A DNA stretch of 64,000 bases from Agriotes lineatus. Lineage: Eukaryota > Arthropoda > Insecta > Coleoptera > Elateridae. The stretch's first letter is position 1, and the number at the start of each line of letters is the position of its first letter. This document shows, piece after piece, positions 22,096 through 34,507 of the stretch. The position numbers were made by a program, and so were the translations under genes. The notes under the pieces were generated by a model. The model was given only the letters and a program-made list of their open reading frames with translations, was not told the origin of the DNA and made no database searches. The DNA lies in NCBI GenBank assembly GCA_940337035.1, contig CALNHX010007627.1, forward strand, positions 1 to 64,000, in the 5' to 3' direction.

Positions 22096-22853
22096 GCCGT
22101 TTTATGGCTGGAAATGGGTATCAAATACAAAATGGACAAATCAGAGTAATATGTTACGCCGATGATGCTGTTATAATATCTGAAGACGAATACAACCTAC
22201 AAAGATTGTTATATAAATTCGAAACAACAGCAAAAAAAAACAGCATCCAAGGAACCAAAAAGATGTAAACTAATCGTATACAACCAACGTGTGGAGCAAG
22301 TGTTGAATTTTAAATGCTTGTGGGCCAGTATAACAAGCAGCAGAAATTTCAAGACGGAAGTACAAGCGCAGACAACCAAAGTGGCTATGATGTCAGGTTA
22401 TCTACGCGATGTAATATGGAGGAGTAAACATATGAGCACACAATGCAAAGTCAGAATTTATGGGTGAAGCCTATCATGACATATGCTACGGAGACAAGAG
22501 CAGAAAATGCAATCTTCGAAGAACAACCGAAATGAAGACATTGAGATCCATTACAGGCTACAATTTGAGAGATAGGCAGAGAAACGAAGACATAAGACAC
22601 ACATGCGACATCGACGATGTTGTCAGATGCTCAAGAAGAAGGAGAAGAGAGTAGAGAGACCATTTCAATAGAATGGCTGATGATCGACTAGCAAAAATGG
22701 CCAAAAGAGGCAAACCTGACTCCACAATGCCCCCGGGAGACCACTAAAGCGCTGGATTAAAAGCTGGACATCAGTGTCACAAGATTTACTATAGAGAGGA
22801 TTTTATTAGTACATACAGGACCAAGTCCTAATTTAAGAATAAGAATAAGAGAA
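22096..22853 (+). mobile_element. 5'-truncated LINE copy (YADD reverse transcriptase)
   Basis: A 758-bp plus-strand LINE tail flanked by a perfect 11-bp duplication (GTATTAGACCT). It begins inside the RT. GYQIQNGQIRVICYADDAV leads into IISEDEYNLQRLLYKFETTA, with the catalytic YADD at about 22157-22168. After small deletions and frameshifts come AQTTKVAMMSGYLRD (about 22370), RRTTEMKTLRSITGYNLRDR (about 22520-22577), IRHTCDIDDVVR, and DHFNRMADDRLAKMAKRGKP (about 22660). The C-terminus is PPGRPLKRWIKSW. The tail is an AAGAAT repeat (about 22834-22849). RTE-like elements of Hemiptera and Coleoptera have this architecture. Stops and frameshifts make it inactive, but the intact duplication suggests a moderately recent insertion. 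Confidence 0.88.
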
Positions 22854-22864
22854 GTATTAGACCT
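22854..22864 (+). repeat. Target-site duplication, right copy
   Basis: GTATTAGACCT, identical to 22085-22095, directly after the AAGAAT-type tail of the LINE copy. Confidence 0.85.
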
Positions 22865-23390
22865 AATATCTTTCTCTTCGTTCCATACAACCTTCGAAAA
22901 GGGTGCACTTGCTCCTAATTAGCTTTGGACACGCTCGTATAATTTGTATGTAGATTAAGCAAACTTAACAATACTCCAATCTCTCGTCTGCTTCTTCATT
23001 TGAATACGCCATGGTTTTTACGTGTTTCTAATTTTTGTACTCAATTGGTGATATCCCGTTGTAACCAGAACTTATCTTGCCATAGTCACTTGTTTAGCGA
23101 AGGGTGTGGTATCTAATGGGCATGCATTTCTGGTCACCCACTGTAAAATCCTGGTTTATCAGTACAATAAAAACGAGAATTTACAAGTAAGAATTATACG
23201 TTACAAGGCATATACAGGGTGTCCCATAAGTAAACGCTCAGAAAAAAACATTAAACTGAAGCTGCTGTGCACTTACCAGCTCCTTCTAGCAACGTGGGGA
23301 AGCCTGTACTAGGTGTAAAACCGTGGATTTGCGTGCAAATATTAGATGTTGGTTCATTTTATCTTTTCTACATTGATTGTGATTGGTCAT
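22865..23390. other. No gene; repeat-end motif at 23211
   Basis: Contains TATACAGGGTGTCCCATAAG starting at 23211, one of several related strings in the window. No coding signal. Confidence 0.3.
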
Positions 23391-23590
23391 CCGTTTCCTG
23401 GTTTTCTTGTTTTCTATTTGTCTTTTCCTGGTTTTTGGTTTTCTGTTTATCTTTTCTTGTTGTTTTCTTGTTCACTATTTATTTTTTCTTGTTTTTCAAT
23501 TGTTTTTCCTTGTTCTCTTTTGTTCTGTATTTGTTTTTTCTTGTTTGCTCCTTATATCTATTAGTTGTCTTCTTGTTTTCTGTTGGTTGA
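23391..23590 (+). repeat. Degenerate pyrimidine tandem repeat
   Basis: About 200 bp built from irregular repeats of TTTTCTTGTTTT and TTTCCTGGTTTT variants. Plus-strand open frames here are phenylalanine/leucine-rich artefacts of the repeat, not membrane proteins. Confidence 0.65.
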
Positions 23591-24004
23591 GGCTACCTTG
23601 CGATTGAAAACTCCGATATACGAACTTCCTTTAGGTTAAATTTTCCATAAACCATTTAGTCCGATGAAGAGAAAACAAGTTTGTAAGCTACATATCGAGC
23701 GTTTGTTCTGAAGTAGAAGTTTGGATTGTATATTTTCTTCCGAAGCCTTGTTGCGTTGATATATCCGCAACCGTGGCTATAAAAAAGTAAGGGTATTTTT
23801 GGTAAACTAATATAGTTAAAAGATATGCCAAGTAATTCATAAAATAAAACACGACTACAAAATGAACAGATTTTCTTTCAGCACCTGAATCATTTCATAG
23901 CCTATGTGAAACCTTCTGAAAAAGACTAACTAATGACAATTCAAATCACAAATGTCTGCTTCGGTGATTGACCTATCGAAGAAACATAAGCAATGAATAT
24001 GATG
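23591..24004. other. No recognisable gene
   Basis: AT-rich sequence to the left of the Tc1-like element. It does not continue the pogo-like reading frame found on the element's other side. Confidence 0.3.
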
Positions 24005-24214
24005 TACAGTTACGGACACCTCAAAGTGCACGGTTTTTTGTTACTATGGTTATTTTTGCGTTTTTTCGGCTTATTAAATGGGGGTTTCTCCAGTGGCGTT
24101 GCTCGTGATTATAAGAATAGGTATTACTTTTTTAATGTTTGTATTTTAGCAAAGTTTCACAAGTAAACAAACTATATAATAATATGTATTTAATAAATAT
24201 GTATAAGTATTCAA

Positions 24215-25130
24215 TTGCTACTACTCTTTGCAGTTTGTTTCGCATCGAGTTGACCAATGCTTCCATATTGTATCCTTCTATCAGTTCCTTCCAAGCATTT
24301 CTTATTCTTTCCCATAATTAATCGGTTTCGTTTGGTGCAAAATCCCTGGTATAAATTTTTGTAGTTAAATAGCCCCAAACATTTTCGATGGGATTCAAGT
24401 GCGGACTTCTTGCAGGCCATGGTAATAAATTGATATTATTCTCATCAAACCATCAATGAACAACCCCTGCTGTATGCACAGGACAGTTATCCTGTGAAAA
24501 TAATGTTATCAATTACGTTAACATAAACAAAATTAATTAATTAGCTAATATATTGCCTGTTAAAAAGTAAATTGATTAGGAAAGACCTCTCTTACAGATG
24601 GCAGCATCACATTTTGCAAAATGTTGCGATCATTTTCAGCATTCAGTCGACCATTAATTCTATAGCATGCCTCAGATCCGTGAGCATTGATCCATCCCCA
24701 TACGTTTACAGAGAATCTTTCACTACTCCTTAAGGGTTGAACATAATATTGCTTCTCAAATCTTGAATTTTGTGGCCTACGCACCCTTAATCGTCAATTG
24801 GTAACTGATTGAAATACCTTTTCACCTGAGAAAACAGTCGTGTTCCAAAAGTCGTCGATCTCTTTCAAATAGGCGGTTGCAAATTGTACTCTTCATTCTT
24901 TGTTCTCTGGTGATAAAAGAACTTTTCTTGCAGAAGTCTTTGCTGCCAACGATTTTTAATTTTGAAAGTGCAGCTCTTGCTCACATGCAAATCTGTTGCG
25001 ACTCGACTCAGCGACCAGTTCTTTTCCAGTTTTGTAATAAATAGCTCGCATTTTCTCCGCTTCTGACAAATGTCTGGGAATTTTCCGAGTTTTCAGTTCT
25101 ATGACAGTTGATGACAAACGTAAACGTCAA
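24215..25130 (-). pseudogene. Tc1-like transposase, broken
   Basis: Minus strand, N to C. RIPRHLSEAEKMRAIYYKTG (about 25080-25020) is the start of the helix-turn-helix region; the rest of that region is shortened or scrambled. LKEIDDFWNTTVFSGEKVF (about 24870-24815) carries the first catalytic position, where the usual FSDEK has become FSGEK. VRRPQNSRFEKQYYV and FSVNVWGWINAHGSEACYRI (about 24780-24655) are typical of the central domain. The second catalytic block QDNCPVHTAG (about 24490) and the third, SPHLNPIENVWG (about 24380), are separated by 34 residues, the DD34E spacing. Stops occur at FTF*QDN, VVH*WF and NETD*LW, and a 65-bp intron-like insertion lies just before QDN. The transposase cannot be active because of the Asp-to-Gly change and the stops. 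Confidence 0.85.
24492..24556 (-). other. Candidate 65-bp intron in the transposase
   Basis: On the minus strand the reading frame runs ...TTTTTAACAG, then GCAATATATTAG to TTTTCACAG, then GATAACTGTCCTGTG. Removing the 65 bases restores the conserved FxQDNCPVHT block exactly. The right boundary is a good 3' splice site. The left boundary is GC instead of GT, either a GC-AG intron or a mutated donor. Length and AT content suit an insect intron. Confidence 0.6.
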
Positions 25131-25194
25131 AACTCGACGTCTATGATTAGAATATCGTATTACAAGCTAAAAATCTGCCGTGCACTTTGAGTTG

Positions 25195-25555
25195 GCCGCA
25201 ACGGTACCACCCAGGGCACTCAATCATTCTATACGAAGTAGCTGAAATACTGGGAACGCCCTTCCGTATACATTTACGACCAAAAATATTAGCTCTGACA
25301 AGATCACTTGCAGCTCCTTTGGCAACGCCTTCAATGTCTTCACTTACATTGCAACCCATTAAAAATTCTGAATGCATTGGAGTATTTAAGAGGAGTCAAA
25401 GACAGAACACGTGGTAGCAGTCAAACCCTTACAAGGTAGAAGAAAGGCCAGGATCCCAAAACTATAGAATAACAAAAGACAAGTGTCGTTTGACAGTTCA
25501 GATGAAGAGATGGAAGAAATTGAAAACTTATTTAGGATCCAAGGTATATTTATCT
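25195..25555 (+). mobile_element. Fragment of a pogo/Tigger-like transposase C-terminus
   Basis: Plus strand, starting at the Tc1-like element's right end. YHPGHSIILYEVAEILGTPF resembles the pogo-family block NPGxxxTIYDVAxLxGxAF. Further on and in other frames come KDRTRGSSQTLT (usual RGRSKILTxTP) and, at about 25480-25530, RQVSFDSSDEEMEEIENLF, an acidic tail with SSDEE as seen in these proteins. Stops and frame changes are present. The reading frame does not continue on the left side of the Tc1-like element, so either the other half was deleted or the fragment was already truncated. The assignment rests on motif memory. Confidence 0.45.
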
Positions 25556-25559
25556 GTCC

Positions 25560-28500
25560 GATGGTTCAGTATGAAACGGGAATTTGGCCACCTTATCTGA
25601 ACCGTTTATTTTAATATTTACATGCATATCCTGATTGCGTTTGCTCGCTTTGTCATTGTTGATCTGTGCATCTTTGTGTAGGTGAAATTAAGAAAATACG
25701 GTCCTATTTAGTGTGTGAAGCGTTTGATTCTATATGCGCAGCGATCAATGAAAAGTGAGGGGTGAAATTTGCATACCGCGAGCTAAATAAATACCGGTTT
25801 GAAGCCCAAGTAGTGTTTCTATGGCAAGCAGTGCCATTTCAACCATGTACTGAGCAAGTACGCAATTGAAATACCGCTAAGTGGCTTTGTGACGTTACGG
25901 GTGTTCCGTGATGCGATTTGTCAGAGAGGCGACATATCCAGTAGGCTGGTATTTCCCTGCTGTATGTGTGGAAAATTTCCCTGCATCACGTCGCTTAAGG
26001 TTGATAACGTATGCCAGTCATTTTTTGTCCATGGCCAGTCTAATTCGATATTGAGCGGTTCTCAGGCTTTCAGCTTAAGGTAACCTGATAGAGAAAATGT
26101 TTGCATTTTGAGCGGTAAGCGCTCATTCCATATTGTGAGATAATGTTGCCATGTTAAAGAAGTGCGCTCAATGGACAAATAAGTTCGGAAGTAGAATAGC
26201 TTGTACAAGAAATCCAATTTCAGTTCCAATTTCATTAATGCTCATATCAACCTTTGCACGTACAAGGTTATCGCATACTAAAGGTAACTTCTTCTGTTTT
26301 AATTAAAATTATATCTTTGTTTACTTGCATAATCAAATTGGGTTTTTTGTGCATACTGTTTCAAATTAAATGAAACAAACCAGTTTTACTGTGAAAATAA
26401 TTTATAGAAGTACTAAGGCGTATGAGGCATCTTATTTGAATTTCAAGTCTCAACGAAGGGGATTTGGAAAGCCTCACTTCAGGTATCTCATAATTTACAG
26501 GCTTTAAGGGTAAAAGTAATGTTCCTGGGAGAGACTGGATGTCACACTATCCCATAGTATGGTACAAAGCTTTAAACACTGGAAAACTTTCATATCAGAT
26601 TTTGTTTCTCCGTTAATTTCTTTGTTTATTATATTTATTCCAATCCATCTACAGTAATTAGCTTGGCTGTAGCCTCCTATTGTATATTATTTTGTTCGTC
26701 TTTCTTCTTCTTCTGCTTTCATGGATTTTATGCATAAACTTTCATACGTGTCTACCTTTTTCATCACTTTCTTACTCCGTAACATCGCTGCTGACAGTAA
26801 ATTATATTACATTAGCTAATATCTTCAAAAGGTGTAGTTTATCATATTTTATTACTATGCTGGCCTGGGACTCTTCCAATTTTATTGCTGTTCAGTACCG
26901 CTACGCCAATCATTATGGTATCATCTAAATAATTCCATGTACTGAATTTCTCTTTATGGACTTTCTTACCTATACAAACTCTGCGGCTAATCTCGCTATG
27001 GTCTGACGTTTATTCCCATTGAAATATTCGAGGACTATATATGAATCCTGCCACTCTTTTATTTTTGACACTTTAGGAATTGCTCAATAATTGCATCGTA
27101 ACCCGTAGATTTATCATTTTTTAAAATGTGGTCTCCACTAAAGATGGTATTGTGTTAAACGTCCAATGCGACTTAATATTATCGTATTGCCAATGTTTAT
27201 AAGCTAGCACTAAAACTCTTCTATACTGCATGAGTTTTTGTACTGTCTTATAATCACCTTAAGTTATTGGGCGTTGAAATAGAAACATTCAATTTGGTGT
27301 AGCGCAAATTTAAGCACTAAAATAAAGTATGGATTCATTATCTCAAGTTAGATAACGAAAGATTTTCTGCGCTGCCGTACACGTCAGTTTTAAAAGAGAG
27401 ATCGTCCTTTGAAGTTCGAAGGCAGTAAATGTGGACGTATTTTTGCAGATAATTGCGAAGCCTTGTTGTGCCTTTGTCTCATCTATTAATTTAGCACTTG
27501 AAGGATTTCGCTCTGCCTGGCTTTACTTAATACATGGGCTCTTGCTAACAAGAAATAAAATAATGCTGCCATATTCGAGCAAATAGTGCAGAACGGGTTT
27601 TGGCCGCCACCGGAAGCGGAACTATTGTGTGATGTGCAGCGGCGGCGGTGTCAAAGTCAGCCTCATCTACAATGCTAATGCTAACTGCTCAATAAATCCT
27701 CCAGAATGTGCTGCCGTCAACCGATAGACCGCTATATCTTATGGTTATAATTGTAGTTCTATTGCAGGATGGCCCTTCTACCGTCACAAGTCAATTACTT
27801 GAGTTTATTAGCGTCCACGGTGTACCAGAAAGAAGAGAAAAAGGGGAAAATAATTTGAATATTAGCGCCAGGCGCTCGTAGATTACTTGCAGCCCTGCTA
27901 TCAAGACGTTAGCAGTTTGGGCAAACGAATTTATGTGGATCATTAAATAGTTCTACAGTTTATTTTTTTCCAAATTTTAATGAATACCCTTTCCATAAGC
28001 CACTGAAACAAGCTATACAGTTTGATTGTACTGGGAGAAATGGACAAGTTGCAGTGCATGATCTGAGGCAAGCTATTTGCACAATCGCCGGATAATGGGC
28101 ATCCGTCTACTGTTTTGGACAAATAGACCTACATTATAAATCTGCAAAATACTCATAAAAATTAAACTAGTAAACAACTCACGAATCTTTACTAATCTGC
28201 CAGAATGGATAAGTGTTACCAAGTGGTACGGTTTTTCTCAGTGTATAGTAGGTAACATAATAGACGGGGAATATTAGGCTATACACGAAAAAGGAGCCTG
28301 AAATTAAACTAGACAACACGTCCGACCACTGAAAAAGTGCAATTTTAGTCCTATACCTAAGGCTTTGGGCGCCCAACACGTGCTTTGAAAATACAGTCAA
28401 ATTGTGATTGAATCAGATGGGTGCAGTAAATCACCAAATCATAATTCCAAGCTGATGACTGACGGTGTTTTATATAAATCTATTTAATAAACGTCACTAA

Positions 28501-31500
28501 AACGTAACCCAGAAAAGGCCTCTTTCGTCACTGAAGATACCTGTACTCTGAAGCTGCAGGTGGAAGTTTTCAAAAAAAGTGTTTAAAATCTAAACATTAC
28601 CCAAAATTATGCAGGAAACCTGATATATACAACGACGTGGAAAGTTCCCCGTAGAACTGTAAAAATTGGTAAAAAAATTACCTTTGAAACAACTTGCCCA
28701 CTGCTCTCCATTGTAACAGCAGAGAAAGACCGAATTGGCAGTGCTGAAGTAACTCAGAGGCTTGATATATTCAAATGTTGACCTATTCAGCTTTCCTGTG
28801 CTGACGTCGCGTTTTTTTGTTTGGAGGTAATGACAATGATCAGATATAATACTTTAGATCCATAGCACAACCCTTTTCGTGGAAACGAGTCTAAAAATAA
28901 TCTTAAAATAAAATACTGAAATTACATTGGAACAGGTAAGAAGCAGGCGACGAAAAGTTCGAGATAACTCCAATGAAATAAAGCTTAAAAAACAGCCACC
29001 CAAAAAAGAAAATTAGCAAAACCCTTCTACCGACCATATGGGTTGTTTCACCATCCTGATACTATAAAAAATTTGAGGAAATTATAACTTCTTTGCTGTT
29101 CTTCATTATACTTATATAGAACTGAAGACGCATTGAATCCCACATATCGAATGCTTCAGCAATAGACACTACATACAAAACGAGACAACAATCTGTGGTG
29201 GCATTGTAGAGCTCATTACGCCCAGAATGGAAATTCAATATACAGACGAATTCTGCATATATATTCTTTGCTGTTTGTCAGCATATGTTTAAGATTAGGT
29301 TTAGTAGGCCATAAAAAGTTTTACCCACGCGCCAATGTGTTTGTGGATACCGCGCCCATATGCATATGCCCATGCCCTATTGCAGTTCTAAAAGCGGTCG
29401 GGTTTTGTAGAGTCCATGTAGTCACACCTTGAAGCTCGAATACACCCGGCTTGATTTCGACGAGTAGGTGTCTGCTTTTGATCGCGGCACAAGAATGCCG
29501 CTGGGCGATCTAGTTTTAAAGGTGCGACCCAGTACAAGTTGAAGGGGAACGTCCTTGAGTATCAGAAACAATTGTCGGAGGGGTGCTTTAATTATGTTTA
29601 ACATAATAAATGAGCAGTAGAAACGTTTTTTGATTCAGTGTAATATCATTGTGCGTAATAATGCGATGCAGAGATAGCCACCGGCTTCATGGGGTTATAT
29701 AGTGTTGTTTCTTTTGAATATTTGTTGTTAATTTGTGTGTAAACAAATTTGCTTTTTGTTTGTGTATAATTTTGTATATAACATTTGAACTTAGCCAGAA
29801 TCCGGGTCAACTTCGACTTAAACAAGGTCATACCCTAGCTGCAAGCTGATGCAAATAAAATAAGAAGGATCCCATAGCTATAAACTCCAAAACTTTTTTG
29901 TGGAGCTTCAATAATCATGTTCTATTATTTTGCATTTTGCGGTGTAAATAAAACGCAGAAATAGCAAACTGCCATTGAGATAGCTGCCAATAGGCAAAAG
30001 CAACAGTGGCGCCTCATTCTAGGCTGCAAGGCGAGCAAGACATGAAAGCTAACAGTCGTGAATTTCAAGGTTGGCAGATATTCGAATATCGCGATTGCAC
30101 TGATTTGATAAAAATCAAAAACTGTATAACTTAATATATTAAACATTTCAAAATAATTTAACAAAAAAAGTTCATATAAATATAGAGAACCACTAAATAA
30201 TCTGGACAAAGTGCCCCTAATATCTTAAATCGACAACAAAGGTGTTGGCTACACGAAAGCCCTACATAAATTTTAAATAGCTCACTGCTACAAATCTAGT
30301 TCAATTACATTATTTTCGGGAGTCTCTACTATATGTGAATGATATGGAGAGTTAGTAAAATACTTCAAACCTTTCGTTGCTGAGATAAGGCAGGATATGT
30401 TGAAACGGGGCAAGTCGTGCCACCCGTATTCATATATTTTATACCTTTTTTTACATACATTGCTAGCAATAAAACTAACTGCATACATTATGTCCTAGCA
30501 TGTTAGGTTAGCACGCCGTATAAGTATTTGCGCTGTGTTAAACGGTTACGCGTTATAAGTGCCTCAACGCGACTGCGAACGGGAATGAATGCGCAATAAC
30601 AACTAATTCGGAATGCCGAGTGATAAAGAGATCGCAACGTTGCAGTTATTAAGAACTGCAACGATGCCGTCATCCCACGGGAATTCAATCGCACCCAAGC
30701 TCTTAAGAAGTGCGTAGCGACGTCCAGGCTAGGATCGCGAACAGATAGGCGACTCGTGCATTGCTCAAATTGTGAAGTTTTGGCCTGGAGCAATCGCAGC
30801 CGGCACACGAGTGCCGAAACACGACTGCTAGAGCATTCGACCCTGCCAAAAGTTTGCTGCATCTTCCCACAGAAGGAAGCTGTGATCTGCCGCCATAGCG
30901 GCGTTGTTCGTGCCCTGACACTAGAACACTTGGGGTAACCAAGAGCAAGGTTATTTCTTATTGGAAACTTTGCTACGAAATAAGAGGCGATTGCAACATC
31001 CTTGGCAATTACTTCAATGCATTGTGGCGTATCAAAGACAACGGGGATTTACCTGTAAGCAGCCTACGCGAAACTATTGCGTCATCCGCTCCCTCAACAC
31101 ATTGTTTAAATTGAACGGACCAGGCCGTGCATTTTAAGGTAGACAGGTTCGCCGTGTCCAATTCCATTTCGAGTTAGTGACATTGAACTTTGCGTTTATA
31201 ATTGAACTATAGCGGCCTATTTAAGTTGCTTTTTATACCTGTAGCGTATAGCTCTGTATTGCGTATTTTCTCTATATGTATTTTCCGGTATTTGCGTTTT
31301 TCTTGCAGATTATATGTATTTTTATGTAAACTGTTGGGGTTTTACTTCTTGTAGTGTGCACCGGTGTAAGTTCAACATTTCAAGTCACAACGAGCTACCC
31401 CAAAACAATATTAGCTTGCCCTAAGCCGCACTGACGATATTAATAGAGTCTTATACCTCTCCGACTGAATAAGCCAGCGACCCAAGGCAATATAAAGTAA

Positions 31501-33260
31501 CAGTACAGTAGGGTGTAGGACAAGGTAAAACGCCGCGTTACAAGGTGCACGATTCCTTTAAGTACGAACCCAAAAAGGCTGGTTAATATATTTCGAAAAA
31601 TGGCTTAATAATTTCGCAGGTTTACAATTTAGGATACGGCTTCCATCTAGAGGATGCTGAAGCACCAACAGATAACTTAGTTTCATTAAAATTAGTCAAA
31701 GATTTAATTTCCACATTTTCATTCGCGCTTGGAATAGAAGCGCGGATCATCGAAAACACTCAACTGAAGATGCAATCCGTTCGCAAATTTAAATCTTTTT
31801 CCTCGTTACTTTCCAACTAAGTTTTTAGCTTCCTTAATCGGCTACCTTCGATCTGTAGCCGTAATTGTTTGGTTTTGTCCAGTACACAGTGTGTTCACGT
31901 TCATGTAGCACGTTTCTGTGACGTGACGGTTGCAATTTTACCTAACTTGAGGCTACAGTTTTATTATTTAACACAAGCGAAAGGTTGAAAAGCAATAATG
32001 CCTCAGAATTTCCACTGAAGAAATAGAATACCGAAAACACAATCGGCTGACGAATGTGGATCCTGCACGAGTGCAGAAATAGGTGTTTAGAATAGATGGT
32101 TTGAATGCAACTACGTTAAACCACTTAGTATTTACGTTGCGTGGTTATATTACGATCCAGTTAGTTAATAGCATGCATCTTCATCGATGACATCAACGAC
32201 ATATTGTCTAATTATTACAAATGAATTACTGTATACTATTCTAGTATCTGTATGAGGATTTCGAACAGTAACGGTTAGTCTAGTAGGGTGGTGGGTGGTA
32301 TAATATAATTATTCGTAAGCTGATACTGACAAACTCACCCATGGATTCACTCCATCATGTCGGCTTACCTGGAACAAAACAAACTAGGTTAAAATAAATA
32401 GATACATTCACGCATGCACGCAACAAATAATGCACCACCTGCGGTACAATGGACAGCCGCCAAGAGCAAGCCAAATTTATGACGTGTTCGATTTGATGAA
32501 AAGCTTTTTCAATAAAAAATGAACGGAAGGGCGAACATCGCCCGCAGTTCATATCCATTTGAAACTAATAAACGTTGCATTTACCGAACGTCCGTGCAAA
32601 TAAAAATCAAATAACAATGAGCTCTTTAAATAAAAGTTTTTTAATATCGGTTCCATTGTTTGTAAATCTACGAATTTATTTGTAACGCCTAAAACGGTTA
32701 ACTCATTTTGTTTACTGAATGATAACATCGCAACACTGTTAGCCTGTCGGTAATGTTCAAACGACTGTAGGTATTTAAAACTAAAGCTGCAAACCAGTTA
32801 TTTGACCATAGCTATTTGCAAGACCACCAAATACAGCTTTTTAATCGTTGCTTTCAGAAATATTTAATGCAAACTAAACCAAACATTAGTTGTTTCAAGG
32901 ACTTATTAACTATATGGTCAGATGACTTTAGAATCTCAACTACACATTCGAATAGTGCTATGACTAAAGCAGTTTTCCTTTTAATACGTGACAAATCGTT
33001 TTGGACCCTGTCCAAATTCAACTGAAGGGCTAGGGAGTTGGGGTTCTCAGCAAACTTTTGATGGTGGACACGATGTGGTCTTAAATGGCCATTACTTTAA
33101 ACTGCTCCCAAAAGCGGTATGTGAACCAAAACAAAATATTGCTTTAAACAAAGTATTGAGTCGTCGCTTGGAACTTCAAAAGAATTTTCTTCTACATTTG
33201 TATAGCTGCAGGAGTTTCAATTTAGTGTATTGATGAGTTACATTTATGATGAGAAAGACC
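25560..33260. other. Largely featureless AT-rich stretch, no firm gene
   Basis: Nearly 8 kb without a recognisable coding block, RNA gene or element boundary. The longest open frame is 119 codons at 30503-30862 (-), in a patch (about 30500-31000) with more G+C than its surroundings and open frames on both strands, which suggests composition rather than coding. Near 26900-27130 the minus strand contains NDKSTGYDAIIEQFLK and STWNYLDDTIMIG, faintly like LINE motifs, but too weak to call. A gene with many short exons could be missed here. Confidence 0.3.
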
Positions 33261-33699
33261 GAAGAGAACTTACCCAATGAGATCCGTGACATATTTTTCT
33301 TTCAAATTTATCAGATCTGTTACTGCAGACATATTTGTAAAAAATCTGTAAAAGGCTTTACACAGAACTTCCCTCGTCGACATTGTGACACTAAATAATT
33401 TTAAAAATCAAATTAAGTTAGGAGTAAACTTCACGTTTCTAATAAATTAAATACATTTTCAAATAAAAAAAGATGTCACCGGTGGTCGAATTCTAACGGC
33501 AGGCGGACCGCTTCTGCAGCCCCAACGTTTAGTGAAATATTACAAGTGACTGGAAAATTTCTACCTGCGCCACGGAGAACCGACCCGTTTTTGTATTGTA
33601 AAAATGTATTATGTATCTCTTGGCTCCCATTTTTGGTAAGAATAAAGCCTCGACTATGTTCACATTATTTATTGTATCTATTACTAAGGTCCCATTCCA

Positions 33700-34150
33700 G
33701 GTATATATTGTAATGATATAAACAGGGGTATAAAAATCAATTTTAAAATATGATTAAGGGATTACAATAGTTAAATATAATCAGGAACAATTTAAATATA
33801 AATTGAAAAACATGAATAATTAGTATGCCATTAGAAAAGAAAATAGAATTTATAATTGAATAAAATATGACTAATTGAAAAACAGATAGATTCAAATATA
33901 ATGTAATATTAAAAAAAAGGTTTGAAGATAATGGCAAATACTTAATCCAAATAAATTATTATAAATAGCAGGTAGAAATCAAAAATAAGGATATAGAGTG
34001 TCAAAAGTAGAAAATGATTAAGAAGAGTTATTTGTAAGACTAAATTTACATGGTGATATGAAGATGAAATTTAATTGAAGGAGAAGAAGATATAAATCTA
34101 AGGAAGCTTGCAAGTATGTGGTAAAAAAGTAAACTGGGAGCAGAACTAAT
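33700..34150 (+). other. Purine-skewed AT-rich block
   Basis: The plus strand is clearly richer in A and G than in T and C (for example GAAGGAGAAGAAGATATAAA near 34080). Non-coding. A similar skew returns at 37000-38560, on both sides of the inverted LINE, so the two may be parts of one interrupted element. Confidence 0.4.
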
Positions 34151-34507
34151 CTACCGAGGAGAATAAATAGAGAAAAGTACTAAGTGAAGTTTAATGGAGA
34201 ATTACATTTGACATTGTATATCAATTGATTTGGATTACGTCGAGATGTTGGTGCTAGGAGAGAATTCCAAGTAAGGACCATTGGTAGAGTAGTGGCTGCA
34301 GCTAGGATGTATTGGCTTCCATGCTGTGTTGGAGTTTGTGTCCCTAATTCTGGTCAGTTTGGACATCTTTTCTGTCATTGAAGCTGTTTGCTGTGTTTGG
34401 GGACTGAAGCGGTTGTGGTAGCAGGCAGAGTGGAGCAGATTGCTTGATATCCAGGACATTTATAAGTTCGAGTTAAAGGTGGGTCAGTTTAGGTATTTGG
34501 GTAAGCA

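Larger units (their letters stand above)
24005..25206 (-). mobile_element. Tc1/mariner (DD34E) element, inactive
   Basis: The terminal inverted repeats are TACAGTTACGGACACC plus CTCAAAGTGCACGG at 24005, and on the other end TACCGTTGCGGCCAAC plus CTCAAAGTGCACGG (minus strand, ending at 25206). That is 25 of 29 positions identical, with the inner 14 perfect. Both ends start with TA, the expected target of this superfamily. The 1.2 kb between them holds a minus-strand transposase remnant (24215-25130). Insertion by cut-and-paste is implied. Part of the N-terminal DNA-binding region appears to be missing, which makes the element shorter than a typical Tc1. Confidence 0.88.

Noticed and set aside
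23267..23607. Three overlapping hydrophobic plus-strand frames
   Set aside because: They arise from a pyrimidine tandem repeat; all three frames stay open, which is typical of low-complexity sequence.
26900..27140. Weak LINE-like motifs (NDKSTGYDAI, YLDDTIMIG) on the minus strand
   Set aside because: The motifs are in different frames, in poor order and lack supporting blocks.
30503..30948. 119-codon and 81-codon minus-strand frames in a G+C-richer patch
   Set aside because: Overlapping frames are open on both strands, with no domain or splice evidence.
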